From assembly GCF_900108275.1 (NCBI RefSeq), contig NZ_FNVD01000022.1, forward strand, positions 1-36,978: a stretch of DNA of 36,978 nt, read 5' to 3'. The position numbers and the translations under genes are program-made. The stretch comes from Jhaorihella thermophila (GTDB lineage: Bacteria > Pseudomonadota > Alphaproteobacteria > Rhodobacterales > Rhodobacteraceae). This document shows positions 24,361-32,995 of this stretch, piece by piece (the stretch's first letter is position 1; every line of letters begins with the position of its first letter). The notes beneath the pieces were generated by a model, which ran no database searches, was not told where the DNA came from, and saw only the letters and a list, made by a program, of their open reading frames with translations.

Positions 24361-25088
24361 AGGATCGGCGCCGCGCCGTCGCGGTCAACCAGCCGGGTGA
24401 GAGACGAGCCGACGATGACCACGGTGCGCATGTCGGCCATCTCGGGGCGGGCCTCGGCCAGGGTGGTGACGGTCAGCGCCTCCTGGTCGGTGCTGACGGC
24501 GCGGGCGAACAGGATCAGCCGATCGCCGCCGCAGCATTGGCGCAGCAGATCCAGCGCGCGGGCGAAGCCTTCGGGCCGCGCCCCGGAGCGGGGGTTGTAG
24601 AAGGCCATGGCGAAATCGGCCTGCGCCGCCAGAAGCAGCCGCTTTTCGATCAGCGCCCGGGGCTTGAGGTTGTCGGAAAGGTTGATCGCGCAGAAATCAT
24701 GCCCCAGCGGCGCGCCCGCCCGCGCCGCCGCCGCCAGCATCGCGGTGATGCCGGGCAGAACCGCGACGTCCAGGTTGCGCCACTCTTGCGGGCCGGCCTC
24801 CAGCGCCTCGAACACCGCCGCGGCCATGGCAAAGACGCCGGGATCGCCCGACGACACCACCACCACGCGCCGCCCCTCAGCCGCCAGCGACAGGGCAAGG
24901 CGGGAACGGTCCAGCTCCGCCCGATTGTCGCTGGCGTGCAGCGTCAGCCCGTCGCGCGGGGCGATGCGGGCGACGTAGGGGATATAGCCCACCACGTCGG
25001 TCGCCTGTTCCAGCGCCGCCGTCACCTCGGGCGTGACCAGCGCCTCGGCGCCGGGGCCAAGCCCCGCGATCCGAACCCAGCCGGTCAT
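24333..25088 (-). CDS. cobJ: Precorrin-3B C17-methyltransferase
   Basis: A 251-residue class III SAM methyltransferase that contracts the ring while methylating C17. Landmarks are VRIAGLGPGAEALVTPEV, VGYIPYVARIAPRDG, VVSSGDPGVFAMAAAVFEAL, LPGITAMLAAAARAGAPLGHDFCAINLSD and AFYNPRSGARP, all CobJ/CbiH-typical. The start overlaps the cobI stop by four bases (ATGA). It is the last gene of the riboswitch-led run before the antisense cobK, whose end it overlaps by 28 bases. Confidence 0.93.
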   Translation of the reverse strand: MTGWVRIAGLGPGAEALVTPEVTAALEQATDVVGYIPYVARIAPRDGLTLHASDNRAELDRSRLALSLAAEGRRVVVVSSGDPGVFAMAAAVFEALEAGPQEWRNLDVAVLPGITAMLAAAARAGAPLGHDFCAINLSDNLKPRALIEKRLLLAAQADFAMAFYNPRSGARPEGFARALDLLRQCCGGDRLILFARAVSTDQEALTVTTLAEARPEMADMRTVVIVGSSLTRLVDRDGAAPILYTPRSVPA

Positions 25089-25828
25089 GGCCGCCGTCCC
25101 TGTCCGTGCACCACGATGATCGAGAAATAGGGCGCGACCCGGTCGCCCGCCTGCGCCAGAGGCATCACCGACTGGTTCGGCATCTGCGCATATTCGATCA
25201 GCCAGGCGCGGTCATACAGGCCCGCCTGCCGCAGCGCCCGGCGCACCTTGTCGAAATTGCGTCCGATTTTCATCACCACCAGCGCGTCGGTGTCCGACAT
25301 GCGGCGAACCAGTTCGGATTCGGGCAACGTGCCCATCAGCACCGTCAGCACGTCGTCGCCCCAGGTGACCGGCGTGCCGGTCGCGGTCCAGGCCCCCGAC
25401 ATGCCGGTGATCGCGGGGATCACCTCGACCGGGACGACGCCTTGCAGACGCGCGTGCAGGTGCATGAACGAGCCGTAAAAGAACGGGTCGCCCTCGCACA
25501 GAACCACCACGTCCTCGCCCTTGCGCGACAGATCGACCAGCCGCGCGGTGCCGTCTTCGTAGAACTGCGCCAGAAGTTGATTGTAACGCGGGTCGGTGAC
25601 CGGAATTTCCGTGGTGACGGGGTATTCCAGCGGCCATTCGGCGGCCTCGGCGTGGATCAGCCCGTCAACGATCTTGCGCGCCTGTCCGCGCCGGCCGGCC
25701 TTGCGGAAATAGGCCACGTTGCGCGCCGCCCCCAGCAGGCGGTGGGCGCGCAGGCTCATCAGGTCGGGGTCGCCGGGGCCAAGGCCAAGGCCGTAGATGG
25801 TGCCGGTGCCGGTTGCGGGTGCGTTCAT
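25085..25828 (-). CDS. cobI: Precorrin-2 C20-methyltransferase
   Basis: A 247-residue class III SAM methyltransferase that methylates C20 of precorrin-2 and commits it to cobalamin. Landmarks are IYGLGLGPGDPDLMSLRA, VLCEGDPFFYGSFMHLHARL, VIPAITGMSGAWTATGTPVTWGDD and VVMKIGRNFDKVRRAL. ATG 25828 is chosen because it aligns with the family and has AAGGA upstream; the longer open frame is inside cobH. It lies four bases after cobH and overlaps cobJ. cobA, which makes precorrin-2, is not in the window. Confidence 0.93.
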   Translation of the reverse strand: MNAPATGTGTIYGLGLGPGDPDLMSLRAHRLLGAARNVAYFRKAGRRGQARKIVDGLIHAEAAEWPLEYPVTTEIPVTDPRYNQLLAQFYEDGTARLVDLSRKGEDVVVLCEGDPFFYGSFMHLHARLQGVVPVEVIPAITGMSGAWTATGTPVTWGDDVLTVLMGTLPESELVRRMSDTDALVVMKIGRNFDKVRRALRQAGLYDRAWLIEYAQMPNQSVMPLAQAGDRVAPYFSIIVVHGQGRRP

Positions 25829-25832
25829 GGGC

Positions 25833-26462
25833 CTATTCCTTGCGGCTGGCGATGGCGTTGATCGCGGCCACGGTGATCGCCGAACCGCCCAGCCGCCCAT
25901 CGACCACGCAGCAGGGGACCGGCTGCGCCTCCCACAGGGCGGCCTTGCTTTCGGCGGCGCCGACGAAACCCACCGGGCAGCCGATGATCGCGGCGGGGCG
26001 CGGGCAGTCGGGGTCTTCCAGCATGTTCAGCAGGTGAAACAGCGCGGTGGGCGCGTTGCCGATCGCCACCAGAGCGCCTTGCAGCCGGGGCCGCCACAGC
26101 TCCAGCGCGGCGGCGGACCGGGTGTTGCCGATCTGCGTGGCCAGGTCCGGCACGCGCGGATCCTGAAGGGTGCAGATCACCTCGTTATCGGCGGGCAGGC
26201 GGGGGCGGGTGACGCCTTCGGAGACCATGCGTGCGTCGCACAGGATCGGCGCGCCGGCCTCCAGCGCCGCCCGCGCCGTGGCGACGAAGCTGGGCGAGAA
26301 CCGGATATGCGGCGCCAGCTCGACCATGCCGGCGGCATGGATCATGCGCACGGCGACCTGTTCCTCGTCCGGGTCAAAGCGGTCCAGGGCGGCCTCGGCG
26401 CGGATGGTGGCAAAGGACTGCGCGTAGATCGCCGCGCCGTCGGTTTCGTATTCATAAGGCAT
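25833..26462 (-). CDS. cobH: Precorrin-8X methylmutase
   Basis: A 209-residue enzyme that moves a methyl group from C11 to C12, giving hydrogenobyrinic acid. The catalytic histidine is in VRMIHAAGMVE (His42). Other landmarks are ILCDARMVSEGVTR, GNAPTALFHLLNM and IIGCPVGFVGAAESKAAL. Length is normal. Its ATG shares one base with the cobG stop (TGATG), and the stop lies four bases before cobI. Confidence 0.94.
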   Translation of the reverse strand: MPYEYETDGAAIYAQSFATIRAEAALDRFDPDEEQVAVRMIHAAGMVELAPHIRFSPSFVATARAALEAGAPILCDARMVSEGVTRPRLPADNEVICTLQDPRVPDLATQIGNTRSAAALELWRPRLQGALVAIGNAPTALFHLLNMLEDPDCPRPAAIIGCPVGFVGAAESKAALWEAQPVPCCVVDGRLGGSAITVAAINAIASRKE

Positions 26463-27595
26463 CAGCAGGGCTCCGCCAGTTTCAACAGGTCATCATGGGT
26501 CAGGCCGCGCCGGTCGGGGGCGTCGCCCGCGCGGCCGTTGCGGATCAGGTCGAACCGCCCGTCGCGGGCGGTCAGGGTCAGGTCGGCGGGCAGGCGCCGG
26601 GCGCATCCCTTGGCACAGCCCGACACATGCAGGCTGCCGGTCACGCGGGCGGCAAGTTCCAGCGCCAGCGCGCGGGTTTCGCCCTGCGCCTGCGGGCAAA
26701 GCGGCGCGCCGGGGCAGGCGTCCACCGCCAGCCGGCGATCGCCGGGGCGGGTGACGAAATCGGGCAGGTCGGGCATCTGCCCGCCCTCCGCCAGCACCAG
26801 CCGCCACGGCGTGACGCGCAGCGCCCGCGCGCCGCTGGCCTGGATCAGCGCCCGCAGCGCATCCGCGCGGACCTGTCCAAAGGGCACGCCCACCAGCGGG
26901 CCGATCGCGGTGTCGCCCGGTTCGGGCCGCGCGCCCAGCGGGGCGCTGGCGGCGCCGGTCCAGCCGCCGGGCAGGCCGCGCGCGGCGACAAGGCGGGCCA
27001 TGCGGCGGGTGTCGGGGCCGTGATGGTCGGCGAACCAGCGGGCGGTTTCGATCACCGCGTCGATCGCGTGTTCCTCGTCCACCGGGCGGCCCGTTTCGGC
27101 CCCGTCGGCGCGCAGGATCAGCCCGCCCGCCGCGCCGCGTTCCAGCCGGATATCGGCCGAGGCATCGGCCAGCAGCCGAGCGGAACCGGTGTCGATGGCA
27201 AAGCCGAACTTGGCCGGCAGAGGCGGCAGATCGGCCAGCCGCGCCACCAGCGCCTCGGCCAGCCGCGCGGTCAGGTCGCCCGGTTCGGCAAAGGGCGGGG
27301 TCAGGATGTTGCGCCGCACCTCGAGCGCGGGGTCGGCGTCCAGCAGGTCCAGCGCGGCCAACGCCTCCAGCAGCGGCGCGTGGGCGGCCTCGGTCACGCC
27401 GCGCAGTTGCAGGTTGGCGCGGTTTGTCAGTTCGACGATGCCGTTGCCGTGCCGGGTGGCGGCGTCGCACAGGCCCAGCACCTGTTCCCGCGTCAGCCGC
27501 GCCAGGCGCGGGCGCACCCGCACCACCAGCCCGTCGCCCGACATCATCGGCCGATAGGCGCCGGGGCACCATCCCCTGACCAGCGGTTCGCTCAT
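26462..27595 (-). CDS. cobG: Precorrin-3B synthase
   Basis: A 377-residue protein with the sulfite/nitrite reductase ferredoxin-like fold. The N-terminal part has GWCPGAYRPMMSGDGLVVRVRP and the substrate region IVELTNRANLQLRGV. The [4Fe-4S] cluster cysteines are in ACPGAPLCPQA and VSGCAKGCARR. CobG uses molecular oxygen to hydroxylate precorrin-3A, so its presence defines the aerobic pathway. The ATG overlaps the cobN stop (ATGA). All four cluster cysteines are present. Confidence 0.92.
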   Translation of the reverse strand: MSEPLVRGWCPGAYRPMMSGDGLVVRVRPRLARLTREQVLGLCDAATRHGNGIVELTNRANLQLRGVTEAAHAPLLEALAALDLLDADPALEVRRNILTPPFAEPGDLTARLAEALVARLADLPPLPAKFGFAIDTGSARLLADASADIRLERGAAGGLILRADGAETGRPVDEEHAIDAVIETARWFADHHGPDTRRMARLVAARGLPGGWTGAASAPLGARPEPGDTAIGPLVGVPFGQVRADALRALIQASGARALRVTPWRLVLAEGGQMPDLPDFVTRPGDRRLAVDACPGAPLCPQAQGETRALALELAARVTGSLHVSGCAKGCARRLPADLTLTARDGRFDLIRNGRAGDAPDRRGLTHDDLLKLAEPC

Positions 27596-30500
27596 GCCCG
27601 TCCCTCCAGTGCCGCGCGGATCGAATTCCGCCGTGTCGTCCACAATCCGGCCTCCATCAAGGCGCGGAATCTCTGTTGCATCGCCTCGAACGCTTGCGGG
27701 TTGGCATCGCGCAGGAAGTCGGCCACCGCGTCGTCGCCCAGCGTGGCGTCGTGGTAGAGGTCGAACAGGTGCGGCTCTACCACGCCGGCCAGTTGCGCGA
27801 AGGCCGCCATATGATCCAGCGTTGCCGCGATTTCCGCCGCGCCGCGAAAGCCGTGCCGCATCATGCCGGCGATCCAGTCGGGGTTGGCGGCGCGGGCGCG
27901 CACCACGCGGGCGATTTCCTCGGCCAGCGACCGGACGCGGGGGCGGTCGGGGTCGGTATTGTCCAGATGCCACAGCCGCGCCGGCCCGCCGCCCGCCTGC
28001 GCCTTGGCGGCGGCAAAGCCGGCCTCGTGCCCGGCATAGTCGGCGGCCAGCAGAAGGTCGGTTTCCGGCAAGTCCTGCAAATGCACGAAGGCATCCGCCT
28101 GCCGCACCCGGTCGGCGATGCCGTCGCGGTCGCGGGTGGCGGCGTCGCCGTCCACGGCCCAGGCGCTGGCGTCCAGCCACGCGCGCCCGGCGGCGGCGCG
28201 GGCGTCCTCGCCCAGCTGCACCGCCGGATCGTCGAGCCCCAGCCCATAGCTGCCCGGCGCCGGCCCATAGACCCGCGCAGCGGCGGGGCGCCCGGCATAG
28301 GGGTTCCAGTCGGGCGCCTCGTCGCGGTCGGCCAGCGCCCGCACCGCCTGCGAAAAGAGCGCGGTCAGCGTCGGGAACACGTCGCGAAAGAGGCCCGACA
28401 CCCGCAGCGTCACGTCGATCCGGGGGCGGTCCAGTTCGGCAATCGGCAGGATCTCGACCCCCGAAATGCGGCCCGCGCCCTTGTCCCACACGGGCCGCGC
28501 GCCGATCAGGTGCAGCGCCATGGCGAATTCTTCGCCCGCCGTGCGCATGGTGGCCGATCCCCAAAGATCGACGATCAGCCCGCGCGGCCAGTCGCCCTGA
28601 TCCTGAAGGTGGCGGCGGATCAGCTCCTCGGCCAGCTTCACCCCCTGCGCATGGGCCGCCCGCGTCGGCACCGCGCGCGGGTCGGTGGTGTATAGGTTGC
28701 GCCCGGTGGGCAGCACGTCGCGCCGCCCCCGCCACGGAGAGCCCGACGGCCCCGGCGCGATCCAGCGCCCCGCCAGCGCGTCGGCCAGCGCCCGCCGCTC
28801 GGCCGCGGCGGAACCGGACGGGTCGTCGCCATCGGCGCGGCCAAAGACATGCAGCCCGTCGCCGAACTGGCTTTCCTTTACGTCGCAGACGAAACGGTCG
28901 ATCCGGGTGATCGCCTCGGCCACGCTGGTGGCGCGGTCCAGGCCAAGGTCGTCCTCGACCCCCAGCGCCTGCGCCTCGGCGCGGATGTCCGATTGCAGCC
29001 GGTCGCGGCGGCGCGGGTCCAGCCCATCGGCGTTGGAAAACTCGTCCAGCAGCGATTCCAGCCGGGCCAGCCGGTCGGGCGTGCCGCTTTGGCGCAGCGG
29101 CGGGGGCACATGGCCCAGCGTCATCGCGCCGATCCGGCGTTTGGCCTGCGCGGCCTCGCCGGGGTCGTTGACGATGAAGGGATAGATGACCGGCAGATCG
29201 CCCACCAGCGCTTCGGGCCAGCAGTCAGCCGACAGGGCGACGGATTTCCCCGGCAGCCATTCCAGCGTGCCATGCGCGCCGATATGCACCAGCGCGTCCA
29301 CCCCCACCGCTCGCCGCAGCCAGAGGTAGAAGGCGACGTAGGCATGGCGCGGCGTGCGCGCGAGATCGTGATAGTCGTCGTCGCGGGATTCGGGCCGCCC
29401 GCGTTCGGGTTGCAGTGCGACCAGCGCCTTGCCCAGTTGCACCGCGCGGAACCGGATCTGCCCGTCGCGGCAGGCGGGGTCGGATTCGGGCGGCCCCCAG
29501 GCGGCGGTCAGGTCGTCGCGCAAGCCTTGCGGCAGGGTGGCGAGCGCCGCCTTGTAGGCCGCGACCGGCCAGCCGATGCCGTCCCCGGCCAGCGCGGTCT
29601 CGAGCGCCGGCGGGTCGGCGGGGATGTCGTAGCCCTGCGCCGCGAGGTCTACCAGCATCGCCCGCGCCGATTGCAGCGCGTCCAGCCCCACCGCATGGGC
29701 CATCTGCCAGTCGCGGCCGGGATAGGTGGACAGCACCAGCGCGACGCGTTTATCCGCCGCGCGCGTCCGCGCCAGCCGCACCCAGCCCGCCACCCGGTCG
29801 GCGATCGCGGCGATGCGGTCGGGGTCGGGCCGGTGGACGTGGCGGGAAAATTGCAGAGCCTCGTCGCGCGGTTCGGGGTCTTTGAACGAGGCGACCCCGG
29901 CCATGATGCGCCCGTCCACCTCGGGCAGGACCACGTGCATCGCCAGGTCGGCGGGCGACAGGCCCCGGTCGGCCTCGGCCCAGGCGGCGCGGGTCGAGGT
30001 CGCAAGCGCGACCTGAAACACCGGCACCCCGGCGGCATCGAGCGGCGAGGCCGCCCCGTCGCCGCGCCCGGAAAAGGCGGTGAGGTTGACGATCGCGTCA
30101 GGCGCCATGCGCCGCACCTGCCGGGCCAGCCAGCCCGCCGCGCCCGGCGCCTTGAGCGAGGGCGCGAACAGCGCGGCGACGTCGAACCCCCGGTCGCGGA
30201 AGGCGTTGAACAGCGCCTCCACCGGGCCGAGGTCGGCGGCAGCCAGATAGGCGCGGTAAAAGGTCAGCAGGATGCGCGGACGGTCGCCGGGGGGCAGGGC
30301 GGTCGCCGGGCAGGTCGGCCCGTGTTCGGGCGTCCAGGCCCCCACCTGCGGCAGGGGGCCGGCCCCATCGGACGAGTCGGCTTGCAGGCCGGCGGCGCGG
30401 GCCAGTTCGGCCAGCGCGGCGCGGGCGGCCTGCGCCCCGCCGGTATCGCACAGCCGGGTCAGGCGGCGCAGCACCTCCGCCGGCAGGGTCGAAACTTCGT

Positions 30501-30879
30501 CCAGGCGCGGATCGGGCCGCCCGTCGGCGGGCAGCACGGCCAGCGCGATGCCTTTTTCGCGCGCCAAAGCCTCGACCTGCGACAGCCCGTAGGCCCAGTA
30601 AGGCACGCCGCCGATCAGCCGGATCAGGATCGCCCGCGCGCCGAAAAGCGTCTGTTCGGTGTAAACATCCACCGACAACGGATGAGTCAGCGCGGACAGG
30701 TTCGCCAGCCGCAGCGAGGGCAGCCGCCCCCGCGCCCCGCCCTGATGCCAGCCCGCCGCGAAAGCGCCCAGGTCGCTGTCGGAAAAGGACAGCACCACCA
30801 GATCCGCCGGGCTCTGGCCCAGGTCGGTGGGGGTGGCCGTTTCCTCCAGCCCGTGGCTTTCGCGAAAGACTACATGCAT
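27592..30879 (-). CDS. cobN: Cobaltochelatase large subunit CobN
   Basis: A 1095-residue magnesium-chelatase H-type subunit that binds hydrogenobyrinic acid a,c-diamide and receives cobalt, driven by CobS and CobT ATPase (not in this window). It begins MHVVFRESHGLEETATP as in known CobN proteins. The middle holds HIGAHGTLEWLPGKSVALS, a signature of the family. The later part has VKLAEELIRRHLQDQGDWPRG and VDLWGSATMRTAGEEFAMAL, and the end WTTRRNSIRAALEGRA. Length is usual for alphaproteobacteria, and the frame is intact. It lies 16 bases after cobW and overlaps cobG. Confidence 0.95.
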   Translation of the reverse strand: MHVVFRESHGLEETATPTDLGQSPADLVVLSFSDSDLGAFAAGWHQGGARGRLPSLRLANLSALTHPLSVDVYTEQTLFGARAILIRLIGGVPYWAYGLSQVEALAREKGIALAVLPADGRPDPRLDEVSTLPAEVLRRLTRLCDTGGAQAARAALAELARAAGLQADSSDGAGPLPQVGAWTPEHGPTCPATALPPGDRPRILLTFYRAYLAAADLGPVEALFNAFRDRGFDVAALFAPSLKAPGAAGWLARQVRRMAPDAIVNLTAFSGRGDGAASPLDAAGVPVFQVALATSTRAAWAEADRGLSPADLAMHVVLPEVDGRIMAGVASFKDPEPRDEALQFSRHVHRPDPDRIAAIADRVAGWVRLARTRAADKRVALVLSTYPGRDWQMAHAVGLDALQSARAMLVDLAAQGYDIPADPPALETALAGDGIGWPVAAYKAALATLPQGLRDDLTAAWGPPESDPACRDGQIRFRAVQLGKALVALQPERGRPESRDDDYHDLARTPRHAYVAFYLWLRRAVGVDALVHIGAHGTLEWLPGKSVALSADCWPEALVGDLPVIYPFIVNDPGEAAQAKRRIGAMTLGHVPPPLRQSGTPDRLARLESLLDEFSNADGLDPRRRDRLQSDIRAEAQALGVEDDLGLDRATSVAEAITRIDRFVCDVKESQFGDGLHVFGRADGDDPSGSAAAERRALADALAGRWIAPGPSGSPWRGRRDVLPTGRNLYTTDPRAVPTRAAHAQGVKLAEELIRRHLQDQGDWPRGLIVDLWGSATMRTAGEEFAMALHLIGARPVWDKGAGRISGVEILPIAELDRPRIDVTLRVSGLFRDVFPTLTALFSQAVRALADRDEAPDWNPYAGRPAAARVYGPAPGSYGLGLDDPAVQLGEDARAAAGRAWLDASAWAVDGDAATRDRDGIADRVRQADAFVHLQDLPETDLLLAADYAGHEAGFAAAKAQAGGGPARLWHLDNTDPDRPRVRSLAEEIARVVRARAANPDWIAGMMRHGFRGAAEIAATLDHMAAFAQLAGVVEPHLFDLYHDATLGDDAVADFLRDANPQAFEAMQQRFRALMEAGLWTTRRNSIRAALEGRA

Positions 30880-30895
30880 CGCGCCGCGGCCCCTC

Positions 30896-31957
30896 TCAGC
30901 CGGCGGCGACCGGGTCGCCGGTCAGGATCGCGCGGATCGCGTCCGCGTCCACGTCGTCATGTTCGGCGATCACGACCAGCCGGCCCTGCCGCGCCTCGTC
31001 CGGGCGCCAGGGGCGGTCGAACTGGTGCCGCACCCGCGCGCCCACCGCCTGCACCAGCAGGCGCATCGGCTTGCCGCGCACGGCGGCATGGCCCTTGACC
31101 CGCAGGATGTTCAGCTCGTCCGCCAGCCGTTCGATCCGGGCCACCAGGTCGGACGGATCGTCCTGTTCGGGCAGGTCGATCACCACGCTGTCGAAATCGT
31201 CGTGTTCATGGTCGGCCACGCCGTCATGGTGGCTGGGCCGGGCGTGCAGGTCGTCTTCGGCTGCCGCGCCAAGCCCGAGGATCACGCGGGCGTCCACCGC
31301 GCCCTCGGCCACCTCGATCACCGGCAGCGGGCGGGGGGCCTCGGCGGCGATTATCTCGCGCGCGCGGGCCACGCCTTCGGGGCCGGCGAGGTCGGGCTTG
31401 GTCAGCAGAACGATGTCGGCGCAGGAGATCTGGTCCTCGAACACCTCGGACAGGGGCGTTTCGTGGTCGAGGCTGTCATCGGCGGCGCGTTGGGCGTTCA
31501 CCGCCGCGACATCGGGCGCGAAGCGGCCCGCCGCGACCGCCTCGGCATCCGCCAGCGCGATCACCCCGTCCACGGTGATGCGCGACCGGATGTCGGGCCA
31601 GTCGAACGCCTTGAGCAGGGGTTTGGGCAGGGCCAGCCCGCTGGTTTCGATCAGGATGTGGTCGGGGCGGGGGTCGAGCGCCATCAGCGCCTCGATCGTG
31701 GGGATGAAGTCGTCGGCCACGGTGCAGCAGATGCAGCCATTGGCCAGTTCCACGATGTTTTCCGCCGGGCAGTCGGGAATGGCGCAGGATTTCAGGATAT
31801 CACCGTCCACGCCGACGTCGCCGAATTCGTTGACCACGACCGCGAGCCGCTTGCCCTCGGGGTTCTGCATCAGGTGGCGGATCAGCGTCGTCTTGCCCGA
31901 GCCCAGAAAGCCGGTGACCACGGTGACGGGCAGTTTTTCAAGCGTTGCGGCGGTCAT
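30896..31957 (-). CDS. cobW: CobW GTP-binding metal chaperone
   Basis: A 353-residue G3E GTPase of the COG0523 family. The P-loop TGFLGSGKTT is at residues 15-24 and the metal-binding GCICC at 73-77 (Cys74, Cys76, Cys77). LIETSGLALP is the switch region and VLLTKPDL the base-recognition motif. A His-rich linker (HARPSHHDGVADHEHDD) joins the C-terminal CobW domain. It is thought to deliver cobalt to the CobNST chelatase, which fits its place directly before cobN. ATG 31957 overlaps the upstream DUF1636 stop by four bases; the longer open frame is inside that gene. Confidence 0.93.
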   Translation of the reverse strand: MTAATLEKLPVTVVTGFLGSGKTTLIRHLMQNPEGKRLAVVVNEFGDVGVDGDILKSCAIPDCPAENIVELANGCICCTVADDFIPTIEALMALDPRPDHILIETSGLALPKPLLKAFDWPDIRSRITVDGVIALADAEAVAAGRFAPDVAAVNAQRAADDSLDHETPLSEVFEDQISCADIVLLTKPDLAGPEGVARAREIIAAEAPRPLPVIEVAEGAVDARVILGLGAAAEDDLHARPSHHDGVADHEHDDFDSVVIDLPEQDDPSDLVARIERLADELNILRVKGHAAVRGKPMRLLVQAVGARVRHQFDRPWRPDEARQGRLVVIAEHDDVDADAIRAILTGDPVAAG

Positions 31958-32343
31958 TCGGGGATCTCCTGTGGGGGGATGCGGGTAATGCAGTTCTTGC
32001 GGAAATGCGGGGGCCGTTCGCGCCAGGGGATCAGCCCGTCGGCGGTTTGTTCGTAACGGGCGGCCACGTCGCGGATCAGTTCGGCGTCGTCGGGGCCGGT
32101 GAAATTGCCATAGACATAGGTCCACCGCCCCGGCCCGCCGCGCAGGACGATGGAACAGCCCCGGTCGCAGTTCGACAGGCATTCCACGCCGCGCAATATG
32201 ACGCGTTCGGGCAGGTCGAGGCCGGCCAGCGCGTCATGCAGGCGCGCGCCGGGTCGGGGGGCGGGGGCATCGGTCGGCAGGCCCGCGCGGCAGGTCGTGC
32301 AGACCAGAAGTTCGACGGGCGGCGTGCCGGGAGTGCTGGTCAT
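31954..32343 (-). CDS. DUF1636 family protein, putative metal or Fe-S binding (second copy)
   Basis: A 129-residue protein with Cys15 and Cys18 (LLVCTTCRAG) and Cys55, Cys59 and Cys63 (GVECLSNCDRGCSIVLRG), then GPGRWTYVYGNF, the conserved family core. The cysteine spacing is compatible with a thioredoxin-like [2Fe-2S] fold or a metal site; function is not established. It is the first gene after the second cobalamin riboswitch and is coupled to cobW (ATGA), so a role in cobalt handling or in redox support of the pathway is reasonable. It retains one more cysteine than the copy next to cobO. ATG 32343 is preferred; a longer frame starts upstream without support. Confidence 0.78.
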   Translation of the reverse strand: MTSTPGTPPVELLVCTTCRAGLPTDAPAPRPGARLHDALAGLDLPERVILRGVECLSNCDRGCSIVLRGGPGRWTYVYGNFTGPDDAELIRDVAARYEQTADGLIPWRERPPHFRKNCITRIPPQEIPE

Positions 32344-32444
32344 TGCGTTTTCACCATGTCCCTTTGCGGGGCAAGGTGCGCAGGAGGGGAAGAGTGCGGC
32401 CACGAGCTTCCCGCAACCGAGGCACCCCGCCCGGTTAACGCTTC

Positions 32445-32592
32445 ACGCGCGGGCAGGTCTCCCGGCTCACGGTTCCGGTCGGCTTTCGCCGGCCTGCGGA
32501 CATCCCGCCTTCCCAGCCCGGGGGCCAGTGGCATGTGGGAGCCCTTCACCGTTCACGGTCGCGGGGGCGGCTGCTTTTGCATTCCCTTTTCA
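32445..32592 (-). ncRNA. Cobalamin riboswitch controlling DUF1636-cobWNGHIJ
   Basis: On the minus strand: AAAAGGGAATGC at the 5' end, GCCGCCCCCGCGACCGTGAA (32571-32552), GCCACTGG, GGGAAGGCGGG (32514-32504) and the B12 box AGCCGGGAGACCTGCC (32467-32452). The spacing between the first block and the CCCCGC core is shorter than in the first riboswitch, and the GGTG element there is not evident, so the P2-P3 region is compact. It ends about 100 bases before the DUF1636 ATG. That 100-base leader shows no gene and could hold the expression platform. Confidence 0.92.
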
Positions 32593-32645
32593 TCCGCCGA
32601 AGCGGAACCAGCGCATACCGCGCAATGGGGGACCAGGCGGCACGT

Positions 32646-32651
32646 TGTCAA
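32646..32651 (-). promoter_or_regulatory. Possible -35 box upstream of the second riboswitch
   Basis: A perfect TTGACA is read on the minus strand about 55 bases before the riboswitch core. The expected -10 position (near 32623-32628) reads CCATTG, a poor match, so only the -35 is convincing. Confidence 0.3.
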
Positions 32652-32729
32652 GGCAGGAGTTGCCGTGGACGGCAAAAGCGTCGGGGCGGCGGGCCGGAGG
32701 GCGGCAACGGCGCCGCCGACCCGATGAGT

Positions 32730-32782
32730 CGCGCGCGCGGCGCGGGTGGTGCATGGGTATTTGGGACCAGAAAGAAGCAGCA
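32730..32782 (+). repeat. Hairpin-plus-tail dispersed element, copy C
   Basis: The tail TATTTGGGACCAGAAAGAA (32758-32776) is identical to copy B and is preceded by GCATGG in place of GCATGG-like sequence there (shared GCATGGG on both). The GC-rich stretch just upstream (32730-32747) can form only an imperfect stem. It lies in the 650-base interval between the DUF1636 gene and the HPt gene, which otherwise holds the second riboswitch and no recognisable gene. Confidence 0.6.
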
Positions 32783-32949
32783 GGGCGGGGCGGCGGGGTT
32801 CTTGAACGGGACGAACGCGGCGCGCGATCGGCGCAGATTTGGGAAAAATCCCCGAAAATGCCGCATGAATGCCAGTTTTCTTCGTAGCGTGGAGTCTGAC
32901 CGGGCGTTGCCGGCGTGACCCGGAGGCGAACCGGTTCGGGATATCTGTG

Positions 32950-32971
32950 CCGACTCGATGGTCCGAGTCGG
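32950..32971 (+). promoter_or_regulatory. Stem-loop in the leader of the HPt gene
   Basis: CCGACTCG (32950-32957) pairs with CGAGTCGG (32964-32971) around a 6-base loop, ending 24 bases before the ATG. It could be an operator or an mRNA structure near the ribosome site. No regulator can be named. Confidence 0.4.
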
Positions 32972-32995
32972 ATGTGGAGCGGAGCGACGTCGGCG

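Noticed and set aside
28849-31098. A long plus-strand open frame opposite cobN
   Set aside because: Antisense shadow of a well-conserved gene, with no recognisable motif or ribosome site. The same applies to the minus-strand frames opposite coxL, coxD and coxE.
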